Position numbers and translations under genes: made by a program
In this document: piece by piece, positions 46,337 to 56,960 of the stretch
Numbering within the stretch: the stretch's first letter is position 1
How the letters are laid out: each line of letters begins with the position of its first letter
Assembly (NCBI GenBank): GCA_963735955.1
Contig: CAVTND010000020.1
Coordinates: forward strand, 1 to 64,000
Direction of reading: 5' to 3'
DNA length: 64,000 nt
Source: CAVTND01 sp963735955
Lineage (GTDB): Bacteria > Pseudomonadota > Gammaproteobacteria > Burkholderiales > Burkholderiaceae_F
Notes under the pieces: generated by a model
What the model was told of the DNA's origin: nothing
The model's database searches: none
What the model saw: only the letters and a program-made list of their open reading frames with translations

Positions 46337-47171
46337 ATGACACAGAAACTCGACGGCAAGGTCGCCCTCGTCACCGGTTCGGGCCGCGGCATCGGCCGCT
46401 CGATCGCACTGAAGCTTGCCAGCGAAGGCGCGCGCATCGTCGTCAACGACCTCGACGCCGAGCCGGCCCAGGAGACGGTGCAGGCGATCCGCGCGGCCGG
46501 CGGGCAGGCCGTGGCCTGCGTCGGCAGCGTGACCGCGCCGGACTTCGCCGAACGCTTCATCGGCACCGCTACCAGCGAATACAAGGGCCTGGACATCATC
46601 GTCAACAACGCCGGCTACACCTGGGACAACGTGATCCAGAAGATGACCGACGAGCAGTGGTACGCAATGCATCGACTGTCACCTGACGGCGCCGTTCCGC
46701 ATCCTGCGCGCCGCGCAGCCGGTGATCCGCGCGCTCGAGCAAGGCCGATACCGAAGCGGGCCGGCGCGTGGTGCGCAAGGTCGTCAACATCTCGTCGATG
46801 GCGGGCCTGTTCGGCAACGCCGGACAGGCCAACTACTCGACCGCCAAGGCCGGCATCGTCGGCCTGACGCAGACGCTCGCCAAGGAATGGGGCCGCATGA
46901 ACGTCACCGTCAACTGCGTCGCTTACGGCTTCATCAAGACGCGGCTGACCACCAGCGCGGCGGGGGAGTCCACCGCCAACATCGAGGGCCGCGAAATCAA
47001 GGTCGGCGTCAATCCGGACCTACTGGCGATGATGGAAGCGCACGCATTCCGCTCGGCCGCGGCGGCACGCCCGACGAGGCCGCGGGCGCGGTCTACCTGT
47101 TCTGCATCCCCGAGTCCGACTATGTCAGCGGCCAGACGCTGATGTGCAGCGGCGGCCTGACGGGGATGTGA
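46337..47171 (+). CDS. FabG-like short-chain dehydrogenase (frameshifted)
   Basis: About 277 residues. ALVTGSGRGIGRSIALKLAS (cofactor loop), IIVNNAGYTWDNVIQKMTDE, then frame changes near 46674 and 46730, VVRKVVNISSMAGLFGNAGQ, ANYSTAKAGIVGLTQTLAKE with the YxxxK pair, and after a third change near 47040 IPLGRGGTPDEAAGAV and SDYVSGQTLMCSGGL. All catalytic residues are intact. NAD(P)-dependent 3-hydroxyacyl-CoA or 3-ketoacyl oxidoreductase, the step between the MaoC hydratase and the thiolase. Confidence 0.88.
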
Positions 47172-47175
47172 AGCC

Positions 47176-48327
47176 ATGCTGCCGCAGCTGTACCGCCATC
47201 GCTGGATGGACGAGGACATCGAGGCATTTCGCGACCAGGCGCGCCGCTACATTGCCGGCGAGCTGGTGCCTCATCTCGACAGCTGGCGTCGCCAGGGCTT
47301 CATCCCGCGCGAGGTCTGGCGCCCGTTCGGGCAAATGGGACTCCTGCTGCCCGAGATGGACGAAGCCTATGAAGGGGCCGGCGCGTCGCTGGCCTACCAG
47401 CTGGTGGTGCAGGACGAGCTGGCTCGGGTCGAGGTGCCGGCCAACACCGCCGTGCACACGATTGCCGCGCACTACATCCTCGACTACGGCACCGAAGAGC
47501 AGAAACGGCGCTGGCTGCCCAAGCTCGTCAGCGGCGAGCTGCTGGCGGGCATCGCGCTAACCGAACCCGGTTGCGGTTCGGACCTCAAGTCGCTACGCAC
47601 GCGCGCCCGGCGCGAGGGCGATGAGTACGTGATCGACGGCGCCAAGACCTTCATCACCAACGGCTTCACGGCGAACCTGCTGGTCGTGGCCGTACGCACC
47701 GGCGAGGCCGGCAGTCGCGGCGTATCGCTGCTCGTGCTGGAGACCGAAGACCTGCCGGGTTTTCGCGTCGGGCGCCGCCTCGAGAAGCTGGGCCAGCATG
47801 CCTCCGACACCGCGGAGCTGTTCTTCGACAGCGTGCGTGTGCCGGCCAGCCACCTGCTGGGGGCGACGGAGGGCAATGGCTTCGCCCATCTGATGAGCCA
47901 GTTGCCGTACGAGCGGCTGCTGTTGTGCGTGCCGGCCGCGGCGGTGATCGAGCGAGCGGTCGAGTTGACGGTGGAATACACGCAGCAGCGCAAGGCCTTT
48001 GGGCAGACGGTGGCCGATTTCCAGAACACCCGTTTCAAGCTCGCCGAGTGCGCCACGATCGCACATGTGGTGCGCAGTTTCGTCAACGACTGCATCCAGC
48101 GCCTGCTGGACGGCACACTCGACGACGAGGCGGCCTACATGGCCAAGTGGTGGTGCACCGAGCAGCAGGGCAAGGTCACCGACGAATGCCTGCAGCTGTT
48201 CGGCGGCTACGGCTACATGGCCGAATATCCGATCGCCCGTCTGTACGCCGACGCGCGCGTGCAGCGCATCTACGGCGGCACCACCGAGATCATGAAAGAC
48301 CTGATCGCGCGCAAGCTGTTCGCATGA
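47176..48327 (+). CDS. acyl-CoA dehydrogenase
   Basis: 383 residues, intact, four bases after the SDR stop. FAD-dependent first step of beta-oxidation. Domains in order: N-terminal helices (DEDIEAFRDQARRYIAGELV), beta domain with GIALTEPGCGSDLKSLRTRA and GAKTFITNGFTANLLVVAV, C-terminal helices with QQRKAFGQTVADFQNTRFKL and LQLFGGYGYMAEYPIARLYA, ending RIYGGTTEIMKDLIARKL. The base-supplying Glu in YGGTTEIM is at the short/medium-chain position. Electrons go to ETF. Confidence 0.95.
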   Translation: MLPQLYRHRWMDEDIEAFRDQARRYIAGELVPHLDSWRRQGFIPREVWRPFGQMGLLLPEMDEAYEGAGASLAYQLVVQDELARVEVPANTAVHTIAAHYILDYGTEEQKRRWLPKLVSGELLAGIALTEPGCGSDLKSLRTRARREGDEYVIDGAKTFITNGFTANLLVVAVRTGEAGSRGVSLLVLETEDLPGFRVGRRLEKLGQHASDTAELFFDSVRVPASHLLGATEGNGFAHLMSQLPYERLLLCVPAAAVIERAVELTVEYTQQRKAFGQTVADFQNTRFKLAECATIAHVVRSFVNDCIQRLLDGTLDDEAAYMAKWWCTEQQGKVTDECLQLFGGYGYMAEYPIARLYADARVQRIYGGTTEIMKDLIARKLFA

Positions 48328-48339
48328 GGGCCGCCGGGC

Positions 48340-48392
48340 CGCTCCCAAGGCCCTCGCTCCCCCTCGGGGGGACGGTGCGCAGCGCCACGGGG
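48340..48392 (+). repeat. C/G-rich palindromic intergenic repeat
   Basis: Between two operon genes lies CCGCTCCCAAGGCCCTCGC followed by CCCCCTCGGGGGG, a short perfect palindrome, then a run rich in GCGCAGCG. This unit is familiar as a dispersed intergenic repeat in Burkholderiales such as Comamonadaceae and relatives. It supports the taxonomic call for this part of the window. Confidence 0.55.
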
Positions 48393-48397
48393 GCCGT

Positions 48398-49432
48398 ATG
48401 AACGTGCCGCTGACCGGTATTCGTGTCGTCGAGTTCGAAGGCATCGGCCCTGGGCCACTGGCCGGTCGCATGCTGGCCGACATGGGCGCCGCGGTGACGC
48501 TGATCGCGCGGCCTCAGAAGGGGGCTGTCACGCAGCAAATGGTCGGCGACACCGAGGACCCATTCCGCCGTGGCAAGACGGTCGTGGCGATCAACCTGAA
48601 GCAGCCCGGCGGCGTGGCCGACGCGATGGCGCTCGTTGCCGCTGCGGACGCGCTGATCGAAGGCAACCGCCCCGGTGTGATGGAACGGCTGGGTTTGGGC
48701 CCTGCCGATTGCGCTGCGCGCAATCCGAAACTGGTCTACGGCCGCATGACCGGCTGGGGCCAGAGCGGGCCGCTCGCACGGGCGGCCGGGCATGACCTGA
48801 ACTACGTGGCCCTCACCGGGCTCCTTTCGCTGTCGGCGCACCGTGGCGAGCGGCCGATTGTCCCGCCCACCGTGGTTGGGGATGCCGCCGGTGCACTGGG
48901 GCTGGCCTTCGGCATCGCCTGCGCGCTGCTGGAAGCGCGCACCAGCGGCCACGGCCGCGTCGTCGACGGAGCGATCATTGACGTGGTCGCGATGCTCGGC
49001 GGCATCGCGCAGACCGTGCGCGCCAGTGGCCAGCTCGACGGCACGGACCCGAGTCCATTTCACGACTCGCCGTTCTACGACGTCTATGCGTGCGCCGACG
49101 GCGGTTTCGTCACGCTCGGTGCCCTCGAACCGCAGTTCTACGCCCTGCTGCTGAACAAGCTCGACCTGACTGACGTGGACCCCACCGCGCAGTACGACAA
49201 GGCGACCTGGCCGTCGTTGAAGCAGCGCCTTAGGGCGCTTTTCGCGAGCCGGCCGCGTGCCCACTGGTGTGCGCTGCTTGAGGGCACCGACGTCTGTTTC
49301 GCGCCGGTGCTCACCGTCGCCGAGGCGGCGGCCCATCCGCACAATCTGGCGCGCGGAATTTACCGCACGACTGCGAACGGCACTGTAGAGGCGGCCGGTG
49401 CTCCGCGCTTCGTGCCGTTGAGCGCAAGCTGA
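48398..49432 (+). CDS. CaiB/BaiF-family CoA transferase (alpha-methylacyl-CoA racemase-like)
   Basis: 344 residues, intact. Class III CoA-transferase fold: MNVPLTGIRVVEFEGIGPGP, LIEGNRPGVMERLGLGPADC, RMTGWGQSGPLARAAGHDLN with the Asp of the GHDLNY catalytic segment, and DAAGALGLAFGIACALLEAR. The pattern GPxxGRMLADMGA and the conserved GHDLNYVALTG are closest to alpha-methylacyl-CoA racemases, which prepare branched or sterol side-chain acyl-CoAs for oxidation. Last gene of the plus-strand acyl-CoA set. Confidence 0.9.
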   Translation: MNVPLTGIRVVEFEGIGPGPLAGRMLADMGAAVTLIARPQKGAVTQQMVGDTEDPFRRGKTVVAINLKQPGGVADAMALVAAADALIEGNRPGVMERLGLGPADCAARNPKLVYGRMTGWGQSGPLARAAGHDLNYVALTGLLSLSAHRGERPIVPPTVVGDAAGALGLAFGIACALLEARTSGHGRVVDGAIIDVVAMLGGIAQTVRASGQLDGTDPSPFHDSPFYDVYACADGGFVTLGALEPQFYALLLNKLDLTDVDPTAQYDKATWPSLKQRLRALFASRPRAHWCALLEGTDVCFAPVLTVAEAAAHPHNLARGIYRTTANGTVEAAGAPRFVPLSAS

Positions 49433-49522
49433 CTTCAGCCACTGCTGCGCCGAACCTGGGCTTGCGGAAGACAAGCAGCTAGCCGACGGCGCAAGCCAGG
49501 AACAAAGGCAATCCAGCGGATG

Positions 49523-51051
49523 TCACCAGCTGTACTGCACCGTGTAACGCACCGTCGCCTCTGCGCCGGGCGCAATCGTGACCGGGAAGTGGATCGTGCG
49601 TGCATCCTCCTTGCTGTATTCGTGGCTGCGCGAGGCAATGGTCCAGTTGACCCAGCGGTAGAGGTTTTCCTTCACGATCACTTCGACCCGCTCCTTCTTC
49701 TGGTTGCGCAGCTTGACTTCGATTTCCTCGCTCATCGTTTTGCGCGAAGTGTCGACACGAAAATCGACCTGGCGACGTTCGCCGACGACGTCGAACGAGG
49801 ACCCCAGCTTCAGCAGCACCTTCTCGTTGCGTGGTGTGTGGTCGATGATGTCCTCGCCGATGAACTCGAGCGTCTGGTCGGCCGGGTCGAGCTTGGACAC
49901 TCGAACACGCCCAGCAGGCAGCGGCATGCCCATGCCGTTGTTCTCGGCATTCTTGAATTGCAGGTATACGTCGACCTTGCGGTTGGACTGCACGCCGTAA
50001 CTGCGGTCCGTAGCGGGCGAGGAGAGAAAGCCCTGGTAACCACCAGGCGCGCCGTAGTACACGAGCAGCTTGTCACAGCCGACACGACGCGCGGCGGGAA
50101 ACAGTTCGATCTGCTTGGTCGAGTTATCCGGCAGCGTCGTGCTGCGACCCAGCGTGTACAGGTGGTACTCGAAGAAGGACTTCTCGACGAAGCCGGATTC
50201 CTTTCCTCACGCGCCATCAGTTGCTTGGCCGCAGGCGCGTTCAAGACGCGGCCGGCGGCGGCCGGTCGATGCACATCGCCGGCGACCAGCTTGAGTTTCG
50301 AGTCGGCATAACTGGCGCCCGACTGGTTCACGATGCTGACCCAGGCGCCGACATCCATCTTGCAGGCGCCGGAGCTTGCCCCTTCCGAATAGGTGACGTT
50401 GTAGTCGGACCACCAGGTCAGGCCCTGGGTCTGGTACGACACTCGGGTGCGGTGCTGTCCGGCGCGCTGCGCGGCGAGGTCCCAGACAAGGGTAGGTCGT
50501 GTGATCAGACCGCCCGGCAGCGCGGGCAGCTTGACTCCGGCGTTGTGCGGCAGGATTTGCACCGTGCCATCGTCGCGTCGCAGCGCCAGACCACCCTGGG
50601 TCGACAGCAGAGTCCCGTTGAACGACTCCGTCGTCTGACCGCGAACCTGATCGACCGCAATCGGGCGATCGATGTACTTTTGCATAAGCTTGTCGGTGCT
50701 GACCAGATCGAACTGGTAGTTCTGCTCGAGCACCGTGGTGCCTTTGCCATCCGTCAGCGACTCGAACATCACGGTGGTCGGGTCGATCAATGCTGCAACA
50801 TCGGAGAACCGTATTGCGTTGCGACCTTTGGTCAGGTCCAGATCGCGCTCCTGGCGCACTACCGCGTAGCCCGGTACCGCGCCGCGGTTCGGTGTGCGAT
50901 ACATCTCGGGCGAGATCGAGCCCGGTGCGGCATTGCTGTAAATCGTCAGCGCGGTGGCCGGTGCCGGCGGCTGGCTTGCAACGTCGATGCTGGCGGTCGA
51001 CAGGGCGGCGAGCGCGGCGGCGATGGCAGTCTTGGTGATGGGGGCAGGCAC
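49523..51051 (-). CDS. exported DUF4139-domain protein (frameshifted)
   Basis: About 505 residues. N-terminal signal-like segment (TKTAIAAALAALSTASIDVA). The first half (ERDLDLTKGRNAIRFSDVAA, GLTWWSDYNVTYSEG) and, after a frame change near 50200, the second half (DVYLQFKNAENNGMGMPLPA, GRVRVSKLDPADQTLEFIGE, RVEVIVKENLYRWVNW) match the DUF4139 family of periplasmic or surface proteins of unknown function. It ends VTIAPGAEATVRYTVQYSW as expected. Divergent from the YbbP-like gene. Confidence 0.85.
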
Positions 51052-51131
51052 GGAGGTCTCCTTGAAAAAGTCCGTCCTGCTTGAACGGCCCGCCGCGGCA
51101 AAAGGGGTTAAGTCCGCCCGTTCGATTTGTC

Positions 51132-51221
51132 ATGACCGGCAAGGGAGTTCGTTATGAGAGCGGCATAGGAACGGTCACCACGCCGCAGGGAAAGCAGTAC
51201 ACATACGGCGAAGGCAAGTAG
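51132..51221 (+). CDS. possible 29-residue small protein
   Basis: A complete short frame MTGKGVRYESGIGTVTTPQG then KQYTYGEGK and TAG. The composition is protein-like, but no clear ribosome site precedes the ATG. It could be a small secreted or regulatory peptide, or the tail of a lost gene. It lies in the divergent gap between the DUF4139 and YbbP-like genes. Confidence 0.3.
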   Translation: MTGKGVRYESGIGTVTTPQGKQYTYGEGK

Positions 51222-51281
51222 GAGCGGGGCTCACTTCCGCTGTCATACTCGCGGCGTTTCTCCTGGCACTAACGAATCCCG

Positions 51282-53787
51282 ATGACTCCAACTCACTTGC
51301 TGCGGCAAGGCCTGCGGATGTGCGCGCGCGACTGGCGTGCCGGTGAACTGCGCCTGCTGGCCGCGGCCCTGGTGATTGCCGTTGCGGCAGTCACCAGTGT
51401 CGGATTTCTGGTCGACCGGATCCGCATCGGGCTCGAGCGCGACGCCGCCCAGCTGCTCGGTGCGGATGTGGTTCTGATCTCGGATACGCCGATCGCCGAC
51501 GAAGTCATGCGGCAGGCGCGGGCCGCGGGCCTGGCGGTCGCAAGTACGGTCGTATTCCCCAGCATGGCGCTGAATCCGCGCGATACCGATGTGAGCGCGC
51601 TGGCAGCCGTGAAGGCGGTGACGAACAACTATCCCTTGCGCGGCACTATGCGCGTGGCCGATGCCATCGGTGCGACCGACGCGCCGACCCGCACAGTGCC
51701 GGCGCGGGGCGAGGTCTGGGTCGATGCTCAGTTGCTGCAAGCGCTGAATGCGCAGCCGGGCGATTACCTGAAACTCGGCGAGCAGACCTTCCGCATCGGC
51801 AAGCTGATCGTGATCGAACCGGATCGTGGCGCGCAGTTCATCAATTTTGCGCCGCGCGTCATGCTGAGTCTCGACGACCTCGCGGCTACTCAGTTGATCA
51901 CGACCGGCAGCCGCGTCACCTACCGGCTACTTGCGGCCGGAGAGCGGCCGGCAGTGCGCGCCTTTGTGGACGCCATTGAAAAGCAACTGGCGCGCGGCCA
52001 ACGGCTCGAAACGCTCGAGGGCGGCCGGCCGGACATGCAACGCACGCTCGAACGCGCCGAGCGCTTTCTGGCCCTGGTGGCACTGCTGGCGGCGATGATC
52101 GCTGCCGTTGCGGTAGCAGCGGCAGCACGACGTTTCTCCCTGCGTCACCTCGACTCCTGCGCAATGATGCGTTGCCTGGGACTCGCCCAGACCGACATCT
52201 TTCGCCTGTTCGCGATCGAGTTTCTCGCGATCGGCATCGCGGCCTGTGTGGCCGGCATTCTGATTGGCTATGGCGCGCACTTCGGTCTGCTCTATGTGCT
52301 CGGGCCCTTGATCAAGACTTCCCTGCCGCCAGCGTCCTTCCTGCCTGCGGCCCAGGGGTTTGTCTGTGGGATGGTGCTCCTGCTGGGCTTCGCACTGCCG
52401 CCGCTGGCTCAGTTGCGCCAGGTTCCGCCTTTGCGCGTGCTGCGCAAGGACATTGGCCTGCCGACCGGGCGCGCGGCCCTCGGCTACCTGGTCGGACTGG
52501 CCGGATTTCTCGGCCTGCTGCTTTGGTCCGCGCACGATCTGAAGATCGGCGGCCTGACCGCAGGCGGCTTCCTGGTGGGTCTGATTGTGTTTGCCTTCGT
52601 GGCGTGGCTGGTCTTGCGGCTGCTGGCGCCGTTGCGCGGCCTGACCGGACAGCCTCGGCATTTCGTGGCGGTTTGCGATCGCTGCCGTGCAACGGCGGCC
52701 GATTGCGACGATCGTGCAGTTGGTCTCACTTGCGGTCGGCCTGATGGCGTTCTGCTGCTGACGGTCACGCGGACCGATCTGGTCAACGCGTGGCGCAGGG
52801 CGGCGCCGGCGGATGCACCGAACCGTTTCGTCATCAACGTCCAGCCAGACCAGGCGCGCGCGATCGGCGCGGCTCCGCGCGGCGGGGCTCGACGCGCCGC
52901 TGCACCCGATGATCCGCGGCCGACTGATCGAGGTCAACGGCCGTGCGGTCGGCCCGGAGACCTATACCAATGATCGTGCCCAGCGCCTGGTTGATCGCGA
53001 GTTCAATCTGTCCTACACGGCCGAGGCGCCGTCGCATAACCAGATCGTCGCTGGAAAGTGGTTCGCCGACGGCACTGAGGAGCTGTCGATCGAGGAGGGT
53101 ATCGCGCAGACACTCGGCATCAAGCTGGGAGATCGGCTCACGTTTGATATCGCGGGTCAGCGCGTAACGCGCGCGCGCCACCAGCCTGCGCAAGGTGAAC
53201 TGGGATTCGATGCGCGCCAACTTCTTCGTGATCATGCCGCCGTCGCTGCTGGCCGATCAGCCCACGAGCTTCATTTCTGCGTTTCACCTGCCGGACGCCC
53301 GCGCGGCGTTCACCGGCGAACTGGTGCGTGAGTTTCCGAACATCACGTGGTCGACACCAGCGCCGTGTTCCGGCAGGTGCAGGCGGTGCTGGATCAGGTG
53401 GTCAGCGCGGTCGAACTCGTTGTTCGTTTTCACGCTCGCGGCGGGCGTGCTGGTGCTGTACTCCGCACTCGCGGCGAGTCGTGACGAGCGCGTGCACGAG
53501 GCAGGCCTGTTGCGCGCGCTCGGGGCGTCGCGCCGGCAGTTGATGCGCGCGCAGATCGCCGAGCTGGCATTCATTGGTGGGCTTGCGGGACTGCTGGCGG
53601 CGATCGGCGCCTCGCGCGATCGGCTGGGCGTTGGCGAAGTACGCATTCGAGTTCGACTACGCACTGACGCCGTGGGTCTTCGTCGCTCGGAATCAGCGGC
53701 GGTGCCGTGTGTGCGCTGATCGGGGGCTGGTTCGGACTGCGCGGAGTGTTGCAGACCCCGCCGCTCGCTACGCTGCGCGACGCCTGA
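51282..53787 (+). CDS. FtsX-like ABC transporter permease, YbbP type (several frameshifts)
   Basis: About 830 residues in the family layout: first TM after LRQGLRMCARDWRAGELRLL, a large periplasmic MacB-type domain (LLGADVVLISDTPIADEVMR), three TM helices (LVALLAAMIAAVAVAAAARR; FLAIGIAACVAGILIGYGA; GFVCGMVLLLGFALPPLAQL), four more, a second periplasmic domain (RLIEVNGRAVGPETYTNDRA, VAGKWFADGTEELSIEEGIA) and final TMs with LLRALGASRRQLMRAQIAEL. Frame changes near 52670, 52890, 53160, 53350, 53610 and 53690. The ATPase partner (YbbA) is not in the window. Probable lipid or lipoprotein-related export; unproven. Confidence 0.82.
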
Positions 53788-53793
53788 AGCACG

Positions 53794-54225
53794 ATGAGTT
53801 CCGCAGCCAAGGTGCCGACGCCCACACAGGGTGTCACGCAGAGCATCGAAACGCCATTTGCCAAATTGGGCGGCGCGACGGCCCTGCGAACCCTGGTCGA
53901 GCACTTCTATGACCTGATGGAGATTGAACCGGCCTATGCCGACCTGCGGCGAGTGCACGCCGCCGATCTAGGCAAGGCGCGCGAAAAGCTCTATCTCTTC
54001 CTGAGCGGATGGCTGGGCGGCCCCGACCTGTATGTCGAGCGCTATGGTCATCCGCAGCTCAGGGCGCGTCATTTGCCGTTCTCGATTGGCCTGGTCGAGC
54101 GTGACCAGTGGCTCGCGTGCATGAAGCAGGCGCTCGGTGAGCAGCAGGTTCCGACCACCTTGCAGGAGCGACTGATGCAGGCCTTCTTCCAGACCGCTGA
54201 CTGGATGCGCAATCGGGCCGAGTGA
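53794..54225 (+). CDS. group II truncated haemoglobin
   Basis: 143 residues, intact. Globin of the 2-on-2 type: KLGGATALRTLVEHFYDLME, YLFLSGWLGGPDLYVERYGH and the proximal-His segment LRARHLPFSIGLVERDQWLA, a hallmark of group II (trHbO) proteins. Trp in W-x-x-C-M-K (QWLACMKQAL) is the typical G8 region. Roles in oxygen or NO/peroxide chemistry are known for relatives. It lies 6 bases after the permease and just before rmuC. Confidence 0.92.
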   Translation: MSSAAKVPTPTQGVTQSIETPFAKLGGATALRTLVEHFYDLMEIEPAYADLRRVHAADLGKAREKLYLFLSGWLGGPDLYVERYGHPQLRARHLPFSIGLVERDQWLACMKQALGEQQVPTTLQERLMQAFFQTADWMRNRAE

Positions 54226-54275
54226 AGGCCGTGCTGCGCGGGCGCGCTGCGGTTGGCTGCCCGTATCATCGACGC

Positions 54276-55589
54276 ATGCTCGAATCCCTGCTTGCGGCGC
54301 TCGCGCTGGTCCTGGTCGTCTGTCTGATCGCGCTGGTTGCCGCGCTACGGCGTGGCCCGGGCGAAGTGCTGGCGCCGCGACTCGACGAACTGTTGCGTGC
54401 CAACGAGCGGCTTGAACGTGAACTGCGCGCCGCGGTCGACGCGGCGGCCAGCGGCACGCGAACCGAGTCGAGCGCTCGTATGGCGGAACTGCAGACCGGC
54501 GTCTTGCAGCAGCTGCAAGGAGTATCCGGCCAGCAGGGCCAGCAGTTGCAGGACTTCGCACTGCGTTCCCAGCAGCAGCTGAGCGACCTCACCACCGCAA
54601 TTCAGCGCAACCTGGCGGAAGTGCGCACCACCATGCAATCGCAGCTCACCAGCTTGCAGCACGGCAACGAGACCAAACTCGACCAGATGCGCGCCACGGT
54701 CGAGGAGAAACTGCAGACCACGCTGGAGGCGCGTCTGGGCGAGAGTTTCAAGCAGGTGAGCGATCGGCTCGAGCAGGTGCATCGCGGCCTGGGCGAGATG
54801 CAGGGACTGGCGCAGGGCGTCGGTGATCTGAAGCGCGTTCTGACCAATGTGAAGTCGCGCGGTTCATACGGCGAGATGCAGCTTGCCGCACTGCTGGAGC
54901 AGGTGCTGACGATCGAGCAGTACGCCGCCAATGTGGCGACGCGGCCGGATTCGAACGAACGGGTGGAGTTCGCCGTCAGGATGCCAGGCCACGGCAACCC
55001 TGGCGACAACGCCGTGCTGTGGCTGCCGATTGACGCCAAGTTCCCGACGGAAGACTACGAGCGCCTGCTGGTCGCGCAGGAGGCCGCCGACGCCGACGCC
55101 ATCAAGGCCGCGGGTGCCGCCCTGGAAACGCGCATCCGCGGCGAGGCGAAGAAGATCCGCGAGAAGTACGTTGAGCCGCCGTACACGACCGACTTCGCGA
55201 TTCTGTTTCTGCCGACCGAGGGGCTGTTTGCCGAAGTGCTGCGCCGGCCCGGACTCACCGATGCACTGAACCGTGAACTGCGCGTCGTCATCGCCGGCCC
55301 CACCACGTTGTTCGCGCTGCTGAACTCGCTGCAGATGGGATTCCGGACCTTGGCGATCGAGCAGCGATCGGTCGAGGTGCGTGAACTGCTCGGTGCGGTC
55401 AAGACCGAGTTCGACAAGTTCGGGGAGTGGATCGGCAAGGTTCGGACTCAGGTGGCCACTGTCAGCAAGACCCTGGAAGACGCCGACACCCGCACGCGCC
55501 AGATGCAGAAGAAGCTCAGGAACGTGGAAGCGCTGCCGGCGGAGGAGACGGCACGGCTGCTGCCGCCGGTGAACGGCGATGATGGCTAG
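54276..55589 (+). CDS. rmuC: RmuC-family DNA recombination protein
   Basis: 437 residues, intact. N-terminal membrane anchor (LLAALALVLVVCLIALVAAL), a long coiled coil to about residue 175 (ELLRANERLERELRAAVDAA, LTTAIQRNLAEVRTTMQS), then the RmuC nuclease-like domain: NVKSRGSYGEMQLAALLEQV, VLWLPIDAKFPTEDYERLL (PID.KFP motif), YTTDFAILFLPTEGLFAEVL and AGPTTLFALLNSLQMGFRTL. E. coli RmuC limits inversions at short inverted repeats; it has also been linked to defence. Alone here with no obvious partner. Confidence 0.95.
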   Translation: MLESLLAALALVLVVCLIALVAALRRGPGEVLAPRLDELLRANERLERELRAAVDAAASGTRTESSARMAELQTGVLQQLQGVSGQQGQQLQDFALRSQQQLSDLTTAIQRNLAEVRTTMQSQLTSLQHGNETKLDQMRATVEEKLQTTLEARLGESFKQVSDRLEQVHRGLGEMQGLAQGVGDLKRVLTNVKSRGSYGEMQLAALLEQVLTIEQYAANVATRPDSNERVEFAVRMPGHGNPGDNAVLWLPIDAKFPTEDYERLLVAQEAADADAIKAAGAALETRIRGEAKKIREKYVEPPYTTDFAILFLPTEGLFAEVLRRPGLTDALNRELRVVIAGPTTLFALLNSLQMGFRTLAIEQRSVEVRELLGAVKTEFDKFGEWIGKVRTQVATVSKTLEDADTRTRQMQKKLRNVEALPAEETARLLPPVNGDDG

Positions 55590-55633
55590 AGTTGCGGGCA
55601 GCCGATTGTCTGGACTTCCTGCAATCTCGGGTG

Positions 55634-56815
55634 TCAAACCCCTGCCAGTCGGTCCAGCGCATCGTGCAGGGTCTGCTCCTTCTTGGCAAAGCAGAACCTG
55701 ACGATGCGTCGTTCGAACGGCGGGTCATACAGTGCCGACACCGGAATCGACGCGACGCCCACGGTTCGGACCAGGTGCTGCGCAAAATCGGCCTCGGGCA
55801 GGTCGCTGACGGCCGAGTAGTCGGCCAGCACAAAATAGGTACCGGGGCAGGGCAGCGGACGCAGTCGGGTAGCGCGCAGTCCGGCCACAAAGAGGTCACG
55901 TTTGGCCTGATAGAAGCCCGCCAACCCGGCCCAATCGCGTTCCTGCAGGTAACGCGCGAGCGCATGCTGTGCCGGTGTGTTCACAGCGAAGACCATGAAC
56001 TGATGCACCTTGCGGATCTCGGCGCTCAATGCCGCGGGAGCACAGGCGTAACCGACCTTCCAGCCAGTGGTGTGGCAGGTCTTGCCGAAACTCGAGATCA
56101 TGACGCTCGCCGCTGCGAGCAGCGGTGAACTCAGTACCGAGCAGTGTGCGACTCCGTCGAACACGATGTGCTCGTATACCTCGTCGGACAGCAGCAGCAC
56201 GCCGGTAGCGGCAACGATCTGCTCGAGCATGCGCAGGTCCTGAGGATGCAGGATGCAGCCGCTCGGGTTATGCGGAAAGTTGAGCATGATCAGCCGGGTC
56301 TTGGGCGTGATCGCCGCCCGAACGCGTTCCCAGTCCGGGGCATAGCCGGCTGCCGCATCGAGCGGAATCCGTACTGCACGTCCGCCGGCCAGCTCGATCG
56401 ACGGGACGTAACTGTCATAGACCGGCTCGAAGACGATCACCTCGTCGCCCGGATGCACCAGGGCCAACACGGTGGCCATGATCGCCTGCGTAGCTCCCGC
56501 CGTGATCGTGATTTCGGCATCCGGATCATGCGAATGGCCGTAGAGCTCAGCGTTCTTGCGTGCAATGGCTTCGCGCAAGCTCGCCACACCGATCATCGGC
56601 GCGTACTGGTTGTGACCCTGTTCGACAGCCTCGGCCAGCAGTTGCTGCAGGCGCGGATCACAGTCGAAATCCGGAAACCCCTGCCCAAGGTTGACCGCAC
56701 CATGCTGGGCCGCCAACTGGGACATCACCGTGAAGATCGTGGTGCCGACGCCCGGCAGCCGCGAGCCCGCGAAACGGGCCGGCGCACCCAGGGATTCATG
56801 GCGAAAAGCGGACAT
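55634..56815 (-). CDS. PLP-dependent aminotransferase, methionine aminotransferase (YbdL) type
   Basis: 393 residues, intact. Class I/II fold: AVNLGQGFPDFDCDPRLQQL, ITITAGATQAIMATVLALV, FEPVYDSYVPSIELAGGRAV, LNFPHNPSGCIL and the PLP Lys in SSFGKTCHTTGWKVGYACAP. FGKTxHTTGWK is the KAT/methionine-aminotransferase signature. C-terminal Arg in RRIVRFCFAKKE binds the carboxylate. Divergent from the M14 peptidase gene; a TATACT hexamer lies at 56846 in the shared gap. Confidence 0.93.
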   Translation of the reverse strand: MSAFRHESLGAPARFAGSRLPGVGTTIFTVMSQLAAQHGAVNLGQGFPDFDCDPRLQQLLAEAVEQGHNQYAPMIGVASLREAIARKNAELYGHSHDPDAEITITAGATQAIMATVLALVHPGDEVIVFEPVYDSYVPSIELAGGRAVRIPLDAAAGYAPDWERVRAAITPKTRLIMLNFPHNPSGCILHPQDLRMLEQIVAATGVLLLSDEVYEHIVFDGVAHCSVLSSPLLAAASVMISSFGKTCHTTGWKVGYACAPAALSAEIRKVHQFMVFAVNTPAQHALARYLQERDWAGLAGFYQAKRDLFVAGLRATRLRPLPCPGTYFVLADYSAVSDLPEADFAQHLVRTVGVASIPVSALYDPPFERRIVRFCFAKKEQTLHDALDRLAGV

Positions 56816-56960
56816 CGAATCGAATCTCGGTCGGGAGAGGGCAACTATACTGGCGCGCCTTTCGTCACCTGCATTTCAGGCAAGCGGGCCATGCCAGTTC
56901 TCGACCAAACCATTCCGAATTTGATCCGTGGCATCAGCGGCCGGCCTTTCGATTGAGTCC

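Noticed and set aside
42600..47171. Four-base codons or programmed +1 frameshifting
   Set aside because: Each extra base can be drawn at a codon boundary, but that is always possible for a +1 shift. No shared slippery motif is seen, and neighbouring genes of the same operon (45414-46313, 47176-49432) are intact, so sequencing error explains it better.
54276..55589. RmuC as part of a defence cluster
   Set aside because: Although rmuC has been linked to defence elsewhere, here its neighbours (globin, aminotransferase) are ordinary chromosomal genes.
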